Positions 1 through 6,778 of a DNA stretch of 31,313 nt are shown here, in pieces. The notes beneath the pieces are model-generated. The model had not been told where the DNA came from. It worked only from the letters and a program-made list of their open reading frames with translations, and did no database searches. The translations under genes were made by a program, and so were the position numbers. Source of the stretch: a virus; the IMG/VR virus record IMGVR_UViG_3300034523_000042, positions 1 to 31,313 of that record; one strand, 5' to 3'. The first letter of the stretch is position 1. Each line of letters begins with the position of its first letter.

Positions 1-60
1 GAGGAGAAGTTGGAAAGCATCGTTGAACCGAATGCTACCGGTAAACACATGCAGGCCTGA
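1..60 (+). CDS. C-terminal end of an upstream phage gene (partial)
   Basis: Frame 1 is open from the first base to a TGA at 58-60 and encodes a short acidic-then-basic tail ending in KHMQA. It is followed within 10 bases by a strong SD for the next gene, so it looks like the end of the preceding gene in the same operon. Only 19 residues are visible, so the function cannot be read. By position in a lambda-like map it could be a Cro/CII-type regulator or another small early protein, but this is a guess from context. Confidence 0.4.
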   Translation, partial: EEKLESIVEPNATGKHMQA

Positions 61-79
61 AGGCCCTGAAGGAGGCTAT

Positions 80-325
80 GTGCCTGAAACCACGATCTGC
101 CACGGGATCGACGGGCGCCTCTACGAAAAGCTTGAACGACTGGCGAAGGCGGCAGGCAAGACGCCTGACGAATACGCCGCGGAGCTTGGAGCGGAGCGTT
201 TTTTCGAGAAAACCAGGCCAAGGGGCGCCGGGAAGATCCGGCATCTGCCAACAGCAAGGCGTGATCCGCCGAAGGCCGTATTAGGGCCTGAAAAAGGAGG
301 GACTGATGAAGACCTCAAACCATAA
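80..325 (+). CDS. Small early phage protein, possibly ribbon-helix-helix-like
   Basis: I chose the GTG at 80 because AAGGAGG lies at 69-75; an in-frame TTG at 23 and ATG at 32 would overlap the upstream gene and lack a good SD. The product is 81 residues. Residues about 10-40 read as an amphipathic helix, a short turn and a second helix (DGRLYEKLERLAKAAGKTPD, then EYAAELGAERFF), reminiscent of the RHH/CopG type of small DNA-binding protein. The tail is basic and proline-rich. No family is recognised with certainty. It sits upstream of the replication genes, where small regulators are common in lambdoid phages. Regulation by the terminator at 343-374 is possible. Confidence 0.6.
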   Translation: MPETTICHGIDGRLYEKLERLAKAAGKTPDEYAAELGAERFFEKTRPRGAGKIRHLPTARRDPPKAVLGPEKGGTDEDLKP

Positions 326-422
326 ACCCAAATCGCAGGCACAAAAAAGCCGGGGTGCGATCCCGGCTCTTTTAACTGCATACAGCAAAACAATCTGTGA
401 GGCCGATTATGCATACCTCTAA
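306..422 (+). CDS. Possible 38-residue small protein
   Basis: An ATG at 306 is preceded by an excellent SD (AAAAAGGAGG ending at 300, 5 bases away) and opens a 38-codon frame ending in TAA at 420-422. It overlaps the end of the preceding gene by 20 bases, a spacing typical of coupled phage genes. The peptide starts MKTSNHKPKSQAQ and is basic in its first half. The frame runs straight through the hairpin at 348-368, so either the ORF is fortuitous or translation affects that terminator. No homology is recognised. The SD is the main support. Confidence 0.35.
   Translation: MKTSNHKPKSQAQKSRGAIPALLTAYSKTICEADYAYL
343..374 (+). terminator. Intrinsic terminator before the replication genes
   Basis: A 7-bp GC-rich stem, AGCCGGG at 348-354 with CCCGGCT at 362-368, has a 7-base loop and is followed by CTTTT. 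The upstream A-run (343-348) makes it potentially bidirectional. It lies between the small early genes and the O-like gene, where lambda has tR1. An N-type antitermination system would be needed for full read-through; the antiterminator itself is not in the window. Confidence 0.7.
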
Positions 423-630
423 CACTGATGTACAGGCCCTCAATAATCCCGCGCCACGTTTTTCTATATCTGAAAACGTGGCGCGCAGCAATTTTCACCT
501 CAACGCCGCAATGAGCGCCGCGAAGCAGATTCGCTTCCAGTACTCCAAACCATCCAAGAATCAGCTCGTGCGTGAATGCCTTGATCAGCTCCAGGCATTC
601 CTGGCCTCGTCGAAAGGCGTCCGCTCATGA
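409..630 (+). CDS. Small phage protein upstream of the O-like gene
   Basis: The start is the ATG at 409, with GTGAGG at 397-402 as SD; the GTG at 397 is the alternative in-frame start but is part of that SD. The product is 73 residues, with many Asn and Ser residues in the first half and an amphipathic C-terminal helix (RECLDQLQAFLASS). Its stop overlaps the ATG of the O-like gene (ATGA), so the two are translationally coupled. The central codons are occupied by a perfect 13-bp inverted repeat (450-485), unusual inside a coding region. No family is recognised. Confidence 0.65.
   Translation: MHTSNTDVQALNNPAPRFSISENVARSNFHLNAAMSAAKQIRFQYSKPSKNQLVRECLDQLQAFLASSKGVRS
450..485. repeat. 36-bp inverted-repeat element, copy 1
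   Basis: CGCGCCACGTTTT at 450-462 is followed by a 10-base AT-rich centre and the exact reverse complement AAAACGTGGCGCG at 473-485. The element is preceded by TAATCC and followed by CAGCAATT. A second element with the same first 13 bases, the same last 7 bases and the same 36-base length lies at 8367-8402. It could be a protein-binding site, a REP-like palindrome or a hairpin in RNA. It lies inside a small coding frame without interrupting it. Confidence 0.7.
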
Positions 631-1634
631 GCAATGTCATTCCTCTCAAAATCACCGGGGGTTTCACCCGGATGGAAAACAAGCTCATCGAGGCCTTGAT
701 GGTTGTCGATCTGCCTGGGCGCGAACTGAAGGTTGCGCTGTACGTTGCCAGAGCCACCATAGGCTATCAGGTGGCAGAAGCGCGCATCCAGGCTACCGAG
801 ATATCCAAGGCGACCAACATTCACCCTGACGTGGCTTCCAAGGCCATCAGCCACCTATTGAAACGCCGCATCCTTTACCGGGTTGGCGGTGCGCGTGGCG
901 ATATCGGCATCAGCGAACCTTCTGAATGGATCTTCTACGACACCAAAACAGTATGTCCGAATCAGACCATATCGTCCGACTCGGACCATTCAGGCCGAGT
1001 CGTCAGCATTGCGAGACAGACCAAATCCGACGACTCCCTTCTCTATACAAAGAAAGAACCCCTAGTAACTGTTTCTACGAAACAGATTACTGCCCCCCAA
1101 GGGGCGGAACCCACTCAGCCTGAAATCAAAATCGAAAAACCGGCATCGCTGGTTTCGTTCGACGGTGAAGATTTTGAAGTCGACGCCACCCTGATCACCA
1201 AGTGGGCAGAAGCCTACTCGCCGATTGACGTTGAGGCCGAGATCAAGCGTGCCGCCGCTTGGGCCAGCGGGAGCAAGCCGAAGAAGGACTGGCGCCGCTT
1301 CCTGGTCAACTGGCTGGGCCGCGAGTTCAAGAAGAACCCAAGCGGGGCATCCGAGGCCGGCGTGCCGGTGGACAAGATCATCGACCTGTACCACAAGGTC
1401 TGCCCGAACCTGCCAGCCGTTACCGTGGCAAGCGACAGGGTTCTGCGAAGCATGATCGCCGAGCGCTGGAACGAGTCACCGCTGCACCAGAGCGGTCAGG
1501 GCTTCTGGCTCACGTTCTTCCAGAAGGCTAACAACCGCAGTCAGGTGTTCTTCCGTGGCGCCAACGTTGCGCCGCGCCTTGAATCCCTGGTCAGTCGCGC
1601 TGTTTTCCGTGAAGTCTCGGAGGCCGCCCAATGA
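627..1634 (+). CDS. O: Phage replication initiator, lambda O-like
   Basis: The product (335 residues) begins with a winged-helix segment at about residues 12-105 that matches the Phage_rep_O N-terminal pattern (GGFTRMENKLIEALM, then a region of the type LKVALYVARATIGY). In lambda this domain binds origin iterons. A polar linker follows (about 108-175), whose DNA carries iteron-like repeats. Residues about 180-235 contain W-A-A-W and FLVNWLGREF motifs, and residues about 250-335 resemble the C-terminal helicase-recruitment segment of phage O/DnaT-type proteins (DLYHKVCPNLP, then RWNESPLHQSGQGFWLTFF). Its stop overlaps the start of the helicase gene, giving the O-then-helicase order of lambda O/P-type modules, with a phage DnaB in place of a loader. 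Confidence 0.88.
   Translation: MSNVIPLKITGGFTRMENKLIEALMVVDLPGRELKVALYVARATIGYQVAEARIQATEISKATNIHPDVASKAISHLLKRRILYRVGGARGDIGISEPSEWIFYDTKTVCPNQTISSDSDHSGRVVSIARQTKSDDSLLYTKKEPLVTVSTKQITAPQGAEPTQPEIKIEKPASLVSFDGEDFEVDATLITKWAEAYSPIDVEAEIKRAAAWASGSKPKKDWRRFLVNWLGREFKKNPSGASEAGVPVDKIIDLYHKVCPNLPAVTVASDRVLRSMIAERWNESPLHQSGQGFWLTFFQKANNRSQVFFRGANVAPRLESLVSRAVFREVSEAAQ
955..1092. other. ori: Probable phage replication origin (iterons plus AT-richer segment) inside the O-like gene
   Basis: Two 19-base direct repeats lie end to end at 956-974 and 975-993 and agree at 14 of 19 positions; a degenerate third unit follows at 994-1012. Each of the first two carries a hyphenated dyad: GTCCGA-A-TCAGAC at 955-967 (5 of 6 pairs) and a perfect GTCCGA-C-TCGGAC at 974-986. 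CAGACCA recurs at 963 and 1017. An AT-richer stretch follows at about 1038-1092. Lambda ori has the same design: 18-19-base dyad-symmetric iterons in the linker-coding part of O, then an AT-rich unwinding region. Function is inferred; the repeats are seen directly. Confidence 0.6.
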
Positions 1635-2971
1635 TGGACCTCCATAGCCTTGAGGCCGAACACGGCGTGATCGGCGCCATGCTCTGCCAGCCGCATCTGA
1701 TCGACGTACTGAGTGATGACCTGTCCGCCGATGCGTTCGCATGGGAGGACAACGCCGAGCTGTACCGCCTGATCCTCGAAATGCACGCCGACGGTCAGCC
1801 GGTAGACGTGGTGACGCTTCATGATCGCCGCGCCGAGCTGTCGAGCGGTGTTCGCGTAGCTGCCTACGCCGCCGAAATCCAGGCCAGCACGCCAAGCGTT
1901 GCGAATGCCCAGGTCTACGCCAAGATCATTCGCCAGCGCGCCGTGTGCCGCCTGATGTCCGCCGCCGCCGCCCGCATCAACGAGATTGCCCACGAAGAGG
2001 CGAGCATCGAGGACAAGATTTCTCTCGCTCAATCCATCGTGCTTGGCCTGGACAGCACTGGCAGCGACGGTGAATGCCAGATGATTGGCGACATCCTGAT
2101 CGAACACGTTGAGGTCCTGCAGGATCGTCTGGACAAGTTCGCCGCCGGGATTGTCATCGACGGCCTGGGTACCGGCATTCCTGATCTGGACTCATACACC
2201 CAGGGCCTTAAGTCCGGCCAGATGATCGTGGTTGCCGGCCGCCCAGCGATGGGCAAGACCACTCTGGCAATGAACATCGCTGCCGACGTGGCGATCAACC
2301 AGAAAAAGCCCGTACTGGTGATCAGCCTGGAGATGAGTAAGACCCAGCTGATGGATCGACTGCTTGCGGCTGTCGGTGGCATTCCCCTCCCTTCGCTCAA
2401 AACCGGCGAGTGCAGCAACGATCACTCCACGGAACTGAACATGGCGGTCATGCGCCTGCGTGACGCGCCGATTGCGGTGTCGGACGTTCCGGTCATGACC
2501 ATGCCGCGCATCCGTTCGATTTCCCGTCGTCAGTCGCACCGAATGGGCGCGCTGGGCCTCGTGGTAATCGACTACCTGGGCTTGGTCGAGGGCGAAGGGA
2601 AGGGTAGGACAGAGGATGTCACCGCCATGTCTCGCCAGATCAAGCTCCTGGCTCGCGAGCTTGATTGTCCGGTGATCATCCTCTCCCAGCTCAATCGCGG
2701 CTGTGAGGGCCGTCCAGACAAGCGCCCGGTACTCAGCGACCTGCGCGAATCGGGCGCCATCGAGCAGGACGCCGACATCGTCATGTTTGTGTACCGGGAT
2801 GAGGTTTACCACCCAAACACCCAGGACAAGGGGATCGGCGAAATCATCATCCGCAAGAACCGAGACGGCGAAATCGGCACGGTCCCTACAGCCTTCCAGG
2901 GCGCCAAGTCCCGATTCCTCCCGCTGGCCAATCACGCCCGCCAAGACAACGTCGTGAAGGTGAATTTCTGA
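1631..2971 (+). CDS. dnaB: Replicative DNA helicase, DnaB family
   Basis: The 446-residue product has the full DnaB layout: an N-terminal helical domain (residues about 5-110, starting LHSLEAEHGVIGAMLCQPHL), a linker, and a RecA-like ATPase. Walker A is GRPAMGKTT at 203-211, followed by the DnaB signature VISLEMSK; Walker B is VVIDY at 311-315; the later ILSQLNR and DLRESGAIEQDAD blocks are typical of DnaB motifs H3 and H4. It would unwind phage DNA 5' to 3' at the fork after delivery by the O-like initiator. The start is the ATG at 1631 or 1634, with CGGAGG at 1619-1624. It overlaps the O-like stop and the start of the next gene. Length is normal for the family. Confidence 0.96.
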   Translation: MMDLHSLEAEHGVIGAMLCQPHLIDVLSDDLSADAFAWEDNAELYRLILEMHADGQPVDVVTLHDRRAELSSGVRVAAYAAEIQASTPSVANAQVYAKIIRQRAVCRLMSAAAARINEIAHEEASIEDKISLAQSIVLGLDSTGSDGECQMIGDILIEHVEVLQDRLDKFAAGIVIDGLGTGIPDLDSYTQGLKSGQMIVVAGRPAMGKTTLAMNIAADVAINQKKPVLVISLEMSKTQLMDRLLAAVGGIPLPSLKTGECSNDHSTELNMAVMRLRDAPIAVSDVPVMTMPRIRSISRRQSHRMGALGLVVIDYLGLVEGEGKGRTEDVTAMSRQIKLLARELDCPVIILSQLNRGCEGRPDKRPVLSDLRESGAIEQDADIVMFVYRDEVYHPNTQDKGIGEIIIRKNRDGEIGTVPTAFQGAKSRFLPLANHARQDNVVKVNF

Positions 2972-3621
2972 TGAGAGACAAGCAAACGATTTTCCGCTAC
3001 GGCGGTTACGAGATGCGCTCCCACTCGGAAACTCGTTGGGCGGCGATGATGGATGCGATGGGAGTGGTCTGGGTGTACGAGTCGCGCACCGTGGTCACAC
3101 GCCACGGCGGCTACATGCCTGACTTCTTCCTGCCGGCTGTTGGTGCATTTGTCGAAGTTAAAGGCCCCGTCCCGAGCCAGGTTGAGCGTGAAAAGGCGTT
3201 GGATGCCCAGCGGGCAACCGGCTTTCCGGTGGTGTTCGCTTACGGTCGTGCCGAGATGATTGGCGGCGAGCTTTTCCACGGGATGCTGAGCTATTTCAGC
3301 GAGCGTGGCGAGGTCAGCTACTCCACTGCCGAGATCGGCGCAGCGGTACGGCGGTGGTTCGGCATTCACACCTACGCCGCATATCTTTCAGCCGGCGAGC
3401 ATCAGCAGCGACCTGACTGCGTCTGTATTGGCGACATCGTCGAAGAGGTTATCACCGGCTGGATGGACCGTCAGGCGCGCGAGACGTACCTGAAGGGCGT
3501 CCACGGGCCAATCAACCAACGGAAGCTGGCCCAGCACCGCCAAGCCAGCCGCGCCGAGTGGGCGCTTTCTCAATTTTCGCAAAAAATCATCCAGTGCTGG
3601 AACGCACGGGAGGCCGCGTGA
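2971..3621 (+). CDS. Putative PD-(D/E)XK nuclease (TnsA/RecB-like fold)
   Basis: Residues about 13-66 have the order expected of a small PD-(D/E)XK nuclease: E20 in SHSETRWAA, then YMPDFFLP with D51, and VEVKG with E62 and K64. The rest (about 70-216) is helical and less conserved; FPVVFAYG after the core would be the last core strand. The gene directly follows the helicase with 1-base overlap, in the part of the operon where lambdoid phages keep recombination and resolution functions, so a role in processing replication or recombination intermediates is likely. It is not a lambda Exo or Rap type. The nuclease fold is a motif-based call; substrate is unknown. Confidence 0.7.
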   Translation: MRDKQTIFRYGGYEMRSHSETRWAAMMDAMGVVWVYESRTVVTRHGGYMPDFFLPAVGAFVEVKGPVPSQVEREKALDAQRATGFPVVFAYGRAEMIGGELFHGMLSYFSERGEVSYSTAEIGAAVRRWFGIHTYAAYLSAGEHQQRPDCVCIGDIVEEVITGWMDRQARETYLKGVHGPINQRKLAQHRQASRAEWALSQFSQKIIQCWNAREAA

Positions 3622-3809
3622 TGAAACGAGCAAACCCAGCACAGCTACGCCAATCCCTTGAGATGGCGAACACCATGGTCAAGCACGGAATCCGTTTCGT
3701 GTGCATGCCGGTGGTGGATGAGGCGGACATGGCCAATCTCGCCAGCCAGGCCGCTGAGCGCTTTGAGCGCCTGGCATTGATCGCAGAAGCAGCGGAGAAG
3801 CGGACATGA
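3621..3809 (+). CDS. Small phage protein of unknown function (62 aa)
   Basis: I chose the ATG at 3621, with GGGAGG at 3608-3613 as SD; it shares one base with the upstream stop. The product is short and mostly helical, with MKRANPAQLRQSLEMANTMV at the start, a conserved-looking turn RFVCMPVVDEAD, and a C-terminal Ala/Glu-rich helix. No signal peptide or membrane segment is present. It overlaps the next gene by 4 bases (ATGA). I do not recognise a family; operon position suggests an accessory role in the early region. Confidence 0.7.
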   Translation: MKRANPAQLRQSLEMANTMVKHGIRFVCMPVVDEADMANLASQAAERFERLALIAEAAEKRT

Positions 3810-4144
3810 GCAATCACACCAAAGAAGAATGGTTGGTAGACCGCCAGGACTATTGCGTCTGCGTCATGCGAGATGGCGATCCTCTTGAGATCGCCACCAT
3901 TGGCGCCATGGATCACAACGGCATCAAGTTCGTGATCGGCGACGAGAGCTGGGCGAATGCTTACCTGATGCGCACCGCTCCTGAGCTGCTGAAAACCCTG
4001 GAGGCGATGATGGACAAGGCCTACAAGCAGAACTGGAACGATCAGTATCCAGAGTTGCTGGAGCAGGCCGAGAAGGTCATTTCGCTGGCGAAGGCTGGAT
4101 CTGCGCCGGGTGATGGTGGTGAGTCCCTGGAGCAAGAGCTATGA
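3806..4144 (+). CDS. Conserved-type phage protein of unknown function (112 aa)
   Basis: The product is acidic and soluble. Residues about 8-60 look like a small beta-rich domain (EEWLVDRQDYCVCVMRDG, then IATIGAMDHNGIKFVIGDE), and residues about 65-100 form a helical segment (NAYLMRTAPELLKTLEAMMD) seen in many small phage early proteins. The pattern W-x3-R-x-D-Y-x-V with a later N-A-x-L-x-x-x-A-P-E-L is common to short prophage proteins that lack an assigned function. It is coupled to its neighbours by 4-base overlaps on both sides. Confidence 0.75.
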   Translation: MSNHTKEEWLVDRQDYCVCVMRDGDPLEIATIGAMDHNGIKFVIGDESWANAYLMRTAPELLKTLEAMMDKAYKQNWNDQYPELLEQAEKVISLAKAGSAPGDGGESLEQEL

Positions 4145-4476
4145 CTTACGTCCGCGAACAAACATCCGCTGAGCTTGCCGCACACATTCGCAGCTTGCAA
4201 AAAATGGCTGGCTGGTTCGATCCGCTTTCCGACCGACTCTGGCAAGAGGTTGAAGCACTCCAGGCCGAAGTCTCCGGCCTCAAGACCGGCTACGAAGCCT
4301 ACGAGCGGGTGAATGCTGGGTTGAAGGCTGAGTGCGAGGCGCTGCGCAAGGATGCGGATCGTTTTCGCCGTATGCGAGCAATGACCCTGGCGCAGATTGA
4401 GGACACTCAGGATGAATTCGACGCCGAGTTTGACCGCCAGCTCGACGCCGCCCTGGGCAAGGGAGACCGGCCATGA
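4141..4476 (+). CDS. Coiled-coil phage early protein (111 aa)
   Basis: Residues about 30-80 form a clear heptad-rich coiled coil (ADLx-type pattern: LWQEVEALQAEVSGLKTGYE, then AGLKAECEALRKDADRFRRM). The C-terminal third is acidic (TQDEFDAEFDRQLDAALG). No enzyme motif or membrane segment is present. Such short coiled-coil proteins are frequent in phage nin-like regions and have no general function. It starts with ATG overlapping the upstream stop and ends overlapping the start of the 28-residue membrane peptide. Confidence 0.75.
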   Translation: MTYVREQTSAELAAHIRSLQKMAGWFDPLSDRLWQEVEALQAEVSGLKTGYEAYERVNAGLKAECEALRKDADRFRRMRAMTLAQIEDTQDEFDAEFDRQLDAALGKGDRP

Positions 4477-4559
4477 CCACCTTCGGCGTATTCGTACTGG
4501 GTCTGCTGATCGGTGGAGCCCTGGTGTTCTACCTCGAAAGCCTGGAGAAGCGGCCATGA
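4473..4559 (+). CDS. 28-residue single-span membrane peptide
   Basis: An ATG at 4473 overlaps the upstream stop (ATGA), and the frame ends at TGA 4557-4559, which overlaps the ATG of ninB in the same manner. GGGAGA at 4461-4466 provides an SD. The peptide has one hydrophobic segment (VFVLGLLIGGALVFYL, residues about 6-21) and a short charged tail (ESLEKRP), the layout of a type I or II single-span micropeptide. Exact coupling on both sides makes it likely to be translated. Function is unknown; inner-membrane placement is inferred. Confidence 0.65.
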   Translation: MTTFGVFVLGLLIGGALVFYLESLEKRP

Positions 4560-4972
4560 CCAACCTCCAGATCCGCAATGAATCAGACCGCACCAGGGCT
4601 ATGGGCTACATCGCCGGGCTGGACCTGGCCAGGCCCAAGAAGTTGGCCATCACCGACGTGGACCGCAGCGGGGAGCAAAACAAGGCCTTGCACGCGGCCC
4701 TGTCCGATATCGCCGCCCAGGTAGAGCACGCAGGGAAGAAGTGGGACGTCCTGATCTGGAAACGCCTCCTGACGGCCGCCTGGCTGCGTGAGTCGGGCGA
4801 CCAGCCGCAGATGATACCCGCGGTAGACGGTAACGGATTCGACGTCATCTACGAGCGCACCAGCAAGCTCACCGTGAAGCAGTGCGGCGAGTTGATCGAG
4901 TGGGTTAATTGCTTCGGCGCCGAGCACCAGGTTCGGTGGACGCAGAAGGACAACTGGGGAGGTAGGTACTGA
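4556..4972 (+). CDS. ninB: NinB-type recombination protein
   Basis: The start is the ATG at 4556, overlapping the small membrane peptide; upstream in-frame codons have no SD. The 138-residue product has the NinB pattern: the RSGEQNKALHAALSDIAAQV block near residue 38, WKRLLTAAWL near 65-75, and TVKQCGELIEWVNCFGAEH near the C-terminus. Lambda NinB (Orf) binds SSB-coated single-stranded DNA and helps RecA-type or Red recombination load, replacing RecFOR. It lies in a nin-like operon with ninG downstream, as in lambda. Length agrees with the family (about 140). Confidence 0.9.
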   Translation: MTNLQIRNESDRTRAMGYIAGLDLARPKKLAITDVDRSGEQNKALHAALSDIAAQVEHAGKKWDVLIWKRLLTAAWLRESGDQPQMIPAVDGNGFDVIYERTSKLTVKQCGELIEWVNCFGAEHQVRWTQKDNWGGRY

Positions 4973-5214
4973 TGTGCATTTGGTTTGAAGTGAAGCCGCT
5001 CCATGATAATCCTGCCGAGGTCCATAACGCTGGGGGGCTTGCTGAAGCCGTCGGCTGCGCAGTTCGAGATCTGCCCACGATCAGCGATACCGATATGGAG
5101 CCAGGCGAGTGCCTGTGCGATCTGGACATCGAGGCATTTGAGTCGAAGTTCGGCTACCGCCATGAGGTTGGTGAAACCTCTTTCGACAATTATTTGGTCG
5201 AGGTGGCCGCATGA
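4972..5214 (+). CDS. Small acidic phage protein of unknown function (80 aa)
   Basis: The ATG at 4972 shares one base with the ninB stop; GGGGAGGTAGG just upstream (about 4957-4967) is a strong SD. The product is acidic, without a membrane segment, with MCIWFEVKPLHDNPAEVH at the start and a FESKFGYRHEVGETSFDNYL segment near the end. I recognise no family. It is placed between ninB and the zinc-binding protein and overlaps the latter by 4 bases, so it is part of the nin-like operon. Confidence 0.7.
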   Translation: MCIWFEVKPLHDNPAEVHNAGGLAEAVGCAVRDLPTISDTDMEPGECLCDLDIEAFESKFGYRHEVGETSFDNYLVEVAA

Positions 5215-5417
5215 ACTCACTCAGCTGTGAATGCCATCGCTGTATCGCTGAGCACAAGCTGGGCCAGCAGGTCGGATTCATGTGGTTGCCGCTCTCATCC
5301 ACGAAAATGATTCTGTGCCCTGTGTGCGGATGCAAGCGCTGCCCGAGGGCAAGCGATCATGACTTGGCTTGCACCAACAGCAATGCGCCTGGTCAGGCTG
5401 GGAGCGTGTACCAATGA
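5211..5417 (+). CDS. Small zinc-binding phage protein (68 aa)
   Basis: The product has two cysteine clusters: C6-x-C8-xx-C11 (CECHRC) and C36-xx-C39-x-C41-xx-C44 (CPVCGCKRC), followed by a conserved-looking tail DHDLACTNSNAPGQAGSVYQ. The second cluster with this tail (LACTxSNxPGQxGS) recurs in short nin-region proteins of lambdoid phages; the pattern suggests one or two structural zinc sites. Its biochemical role is unknown. It overlaps ninG by 4 bases. Confidence 0.75.
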   Translation: MNSLSCECHRCIAEHKLGQQVGFMWLPLSSTKMILCPVCGCKRCPRASDHDLACTNSNAPGQAGSVYQ

Positions 5418-6019
5418 CCATCGAACGGAAGCCGGCCAAGCCGAAAAAATGCCGCGTTGCTACGTGCAGGGCCTCATTCTTCCCTTCGCGGATGGGCCAG
5501 GCGGTGTGCAGTCCGGCCTGCGCAATGATCGACGCGCCACGGCATGAGCCGAAGGCGCGTAAGGCCCTGGCCGACATCGAGCGCGCCGAGATCAAGGTCC
5601 GCAAGGAGAAGCTGAAGAGTAGGGCGGATCACCTTCGCGAAGCCCAGGCCGCGGTGAACGAGTACGTGCGCCTGCGCGACGCGCACCTGCCGTGCATCAG
5701 CTGCGACTCAATGCCGAACGATAACGACCTGATGACGGGTAGCCGCTGGGACGCTGGGCATTACCGATCTGTCGGCGCCTGTCCTGAGCTTCGCTTCGAG
5801 CCGCTGAACATCCATCGCCAGTGCGTGAAGTGCAATCGCAACCTGTCCGGCAATGCGGTGGAGTATCGCATTCGCCTGGTGCAGCGCATCGGCGCCGAAA
5901 AGCTGGCCTGGCTGGAGGGCCTGCACGCGCCCAGCAAGTACACCGTGGATGAGATTAAGGCCATCAAGGCCAAATACCGGGCAATGACCAAAGAACTGAA
6001 AAAGGGGCAGGCAGCATGA
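5414..6019 (+). CDS. ninG: NinG/Rap-type recombination nuclease
   Basis: I chose the ATG at 5414 (overlapping the upstream stop); the longer frame from 5369 has an unlikely N-terminus. The 201-residue protein has an N-terminal zinc motif (C13-C18, C32-C36), a charged helix (residues about 48-80), and a NinG core with C94-xx-C97 (CISC), DAGHYRSVGACPELRF, and HRQCVKCNRNLSG with C137 and C140. Lambda NinG (Rap) is a structure-specific endonuclease that resolves recombination intermediates such as Holliday junctions and D-loops. It acts in the same early operon as NinB. Identification is from family motifs. Confidence 0.93.
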   Translation: MTIERKPAKPKKCRVATCRASFFPSRMGQAVCSPACAMIDAPRHEPKARKALADIERAEIKVRKEKLKSRADHLREAQAAVNEYVRLRDAHLPCISCDSMPNDNDLMTGSRWDAGHYRSVGACPELRFEPLNIHRQCVKCNRNLSGNAVEYRIRLVQRIGAEKLAWLEGLHAPSKYTVDEIKAIKAKYRAMTKELKKGQAA

Positions 6020-6702
6020 AACTGATCAACGCAAGGCAGGTATGGACAGAGGCTCAGCACGAATCGAATGCGTCGATCAGCGCAGTGGCAATCGATAGGG
6101 CGGAGTCGGCACCCGTCAAGACCGGAGGGCGCATCGGCAAGCGCGAGGCGTCATTCCCAGCCTTGGGCAGCGAGACGGGGGAGGAAGCAGGGCGCTTTAT
6201 CGTGCCTGGGCAGCGGATCAGCATCAGCGAAACCCGGCGCACATCCGCTGGCAACTCCACAGCCCGCGCCGCACACCTGGCAACCATAGGTAAAGTATTG
6301 CGCGCTATCGGCACCCTTCCATTCCAGGAGCAGCAGTTCGGGCACTACCTGTATCACCCATGCATGACGCTCGCTCACGTGCTCAACGCTGAGAAGCTGA
6401 TATGGCGCTGCGTTGACTTTTCCTGCCTGACCGAAGCCAAGGAGGCGAAAGTGCATTGCCTTGTGACGATGGCCCTGCAGTCTTACAAGGTCGAGGCTCA
6501 TGACGGCGCTCAGTGGGGTCCCGCTCGTATCGCCGAGGCCATGCTCACACTCTACGGGGTCCACATAGAGCCAAAAGTGTGGGATCGGGACTGGAAAGAA
6601 CCGTGGAATTTCCTGCGAGACGCCATTGAGGAAGTGGATATTCGTGTTCAGCAGCCTGTATGGCAGGTCATTCACGCAGAAAAAGACGATGAAGCGGCAT
6701 AA
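6016..6702 (+). CDS. Probable late-gene regulator in the Q (antiterminator) position
   Basis: The 228-residue product is the last gene of the early operon, 4-base coupled to ninG, and is followed at once by a possible promoter (6705-6734) and terminator (6779-6802). This is the lambda Q, pR', tR' arrangement. The protein has a polar, variable first 80 residues and a helical core at about 85-215, including GKVLRAIGTLPFQEQQFGHY, CMTLAHVLNAEKLIWRCVDF and a W/Y-rich C-terminal part. It lacks an obvious zinc finger, so it is not a close lambda-type Q. The assignment rests mainly on location; it could be an unrelated early protein. Confidence 0.5.
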   Translation: MKLINARQVWTEAQHESNASISAVAIDRAESAPVKTGGRIGKREASFPALGSETGEEAGRFIVPGQRISISETRRTSAGNSTARAAHLATIGKVLRAIGTLPFQEQQFGHYLYHPCMTLAHVLNAEKLIWRCVDFSCLTEAKEAKVHCLVTMALQSYKVEAHDGAQWGPARIAEAMLTLYGVHIEPKVWDRDWKEPWNFLRDAIEEVDIRVQQPVWQVIHAEKDDEAA

Positions 6703-6704
6703 AG

Positions 6705-6734
6705 TTGTTGTCATGTTGGGGTTTTTGGTGTAAT
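6705..6734 (+). promoter_or_regulatory. Possible late promoter (pR'-like)
   Basis: TTGTTG at 6705-6710 and TGTAAT at 6729-6734 are separated by 18 bases, a fair sigma70 match that starts two bases after the Q-position gene. Transcription would begin near 6741 and meet the hairpin at 6779-6802 within about 60 bases, as expected for a promoter controlled by antitermination. Sequence match only; no pause element was identified with confidence. Confidence 0.4.
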
Positions 6735-6778
6735 TTTCCCATAGTGCACAAGTAACGCGAAACGCACATGAAAATCTG

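Noticed and set aside
78-284. + strand frame from ATG 78 (68 codons)
   Set aside because: ATG is only 2 bases from the SD, and the product is Arg/Ser-rich and shadow-like; the frame from GTG 80 gives a sensible helical protein.
2192-2944. 250-codon minus-strand frame opposite the helicase gene
   Set aside because: Shadow of the helicase coding strand; no start signal and no family features.
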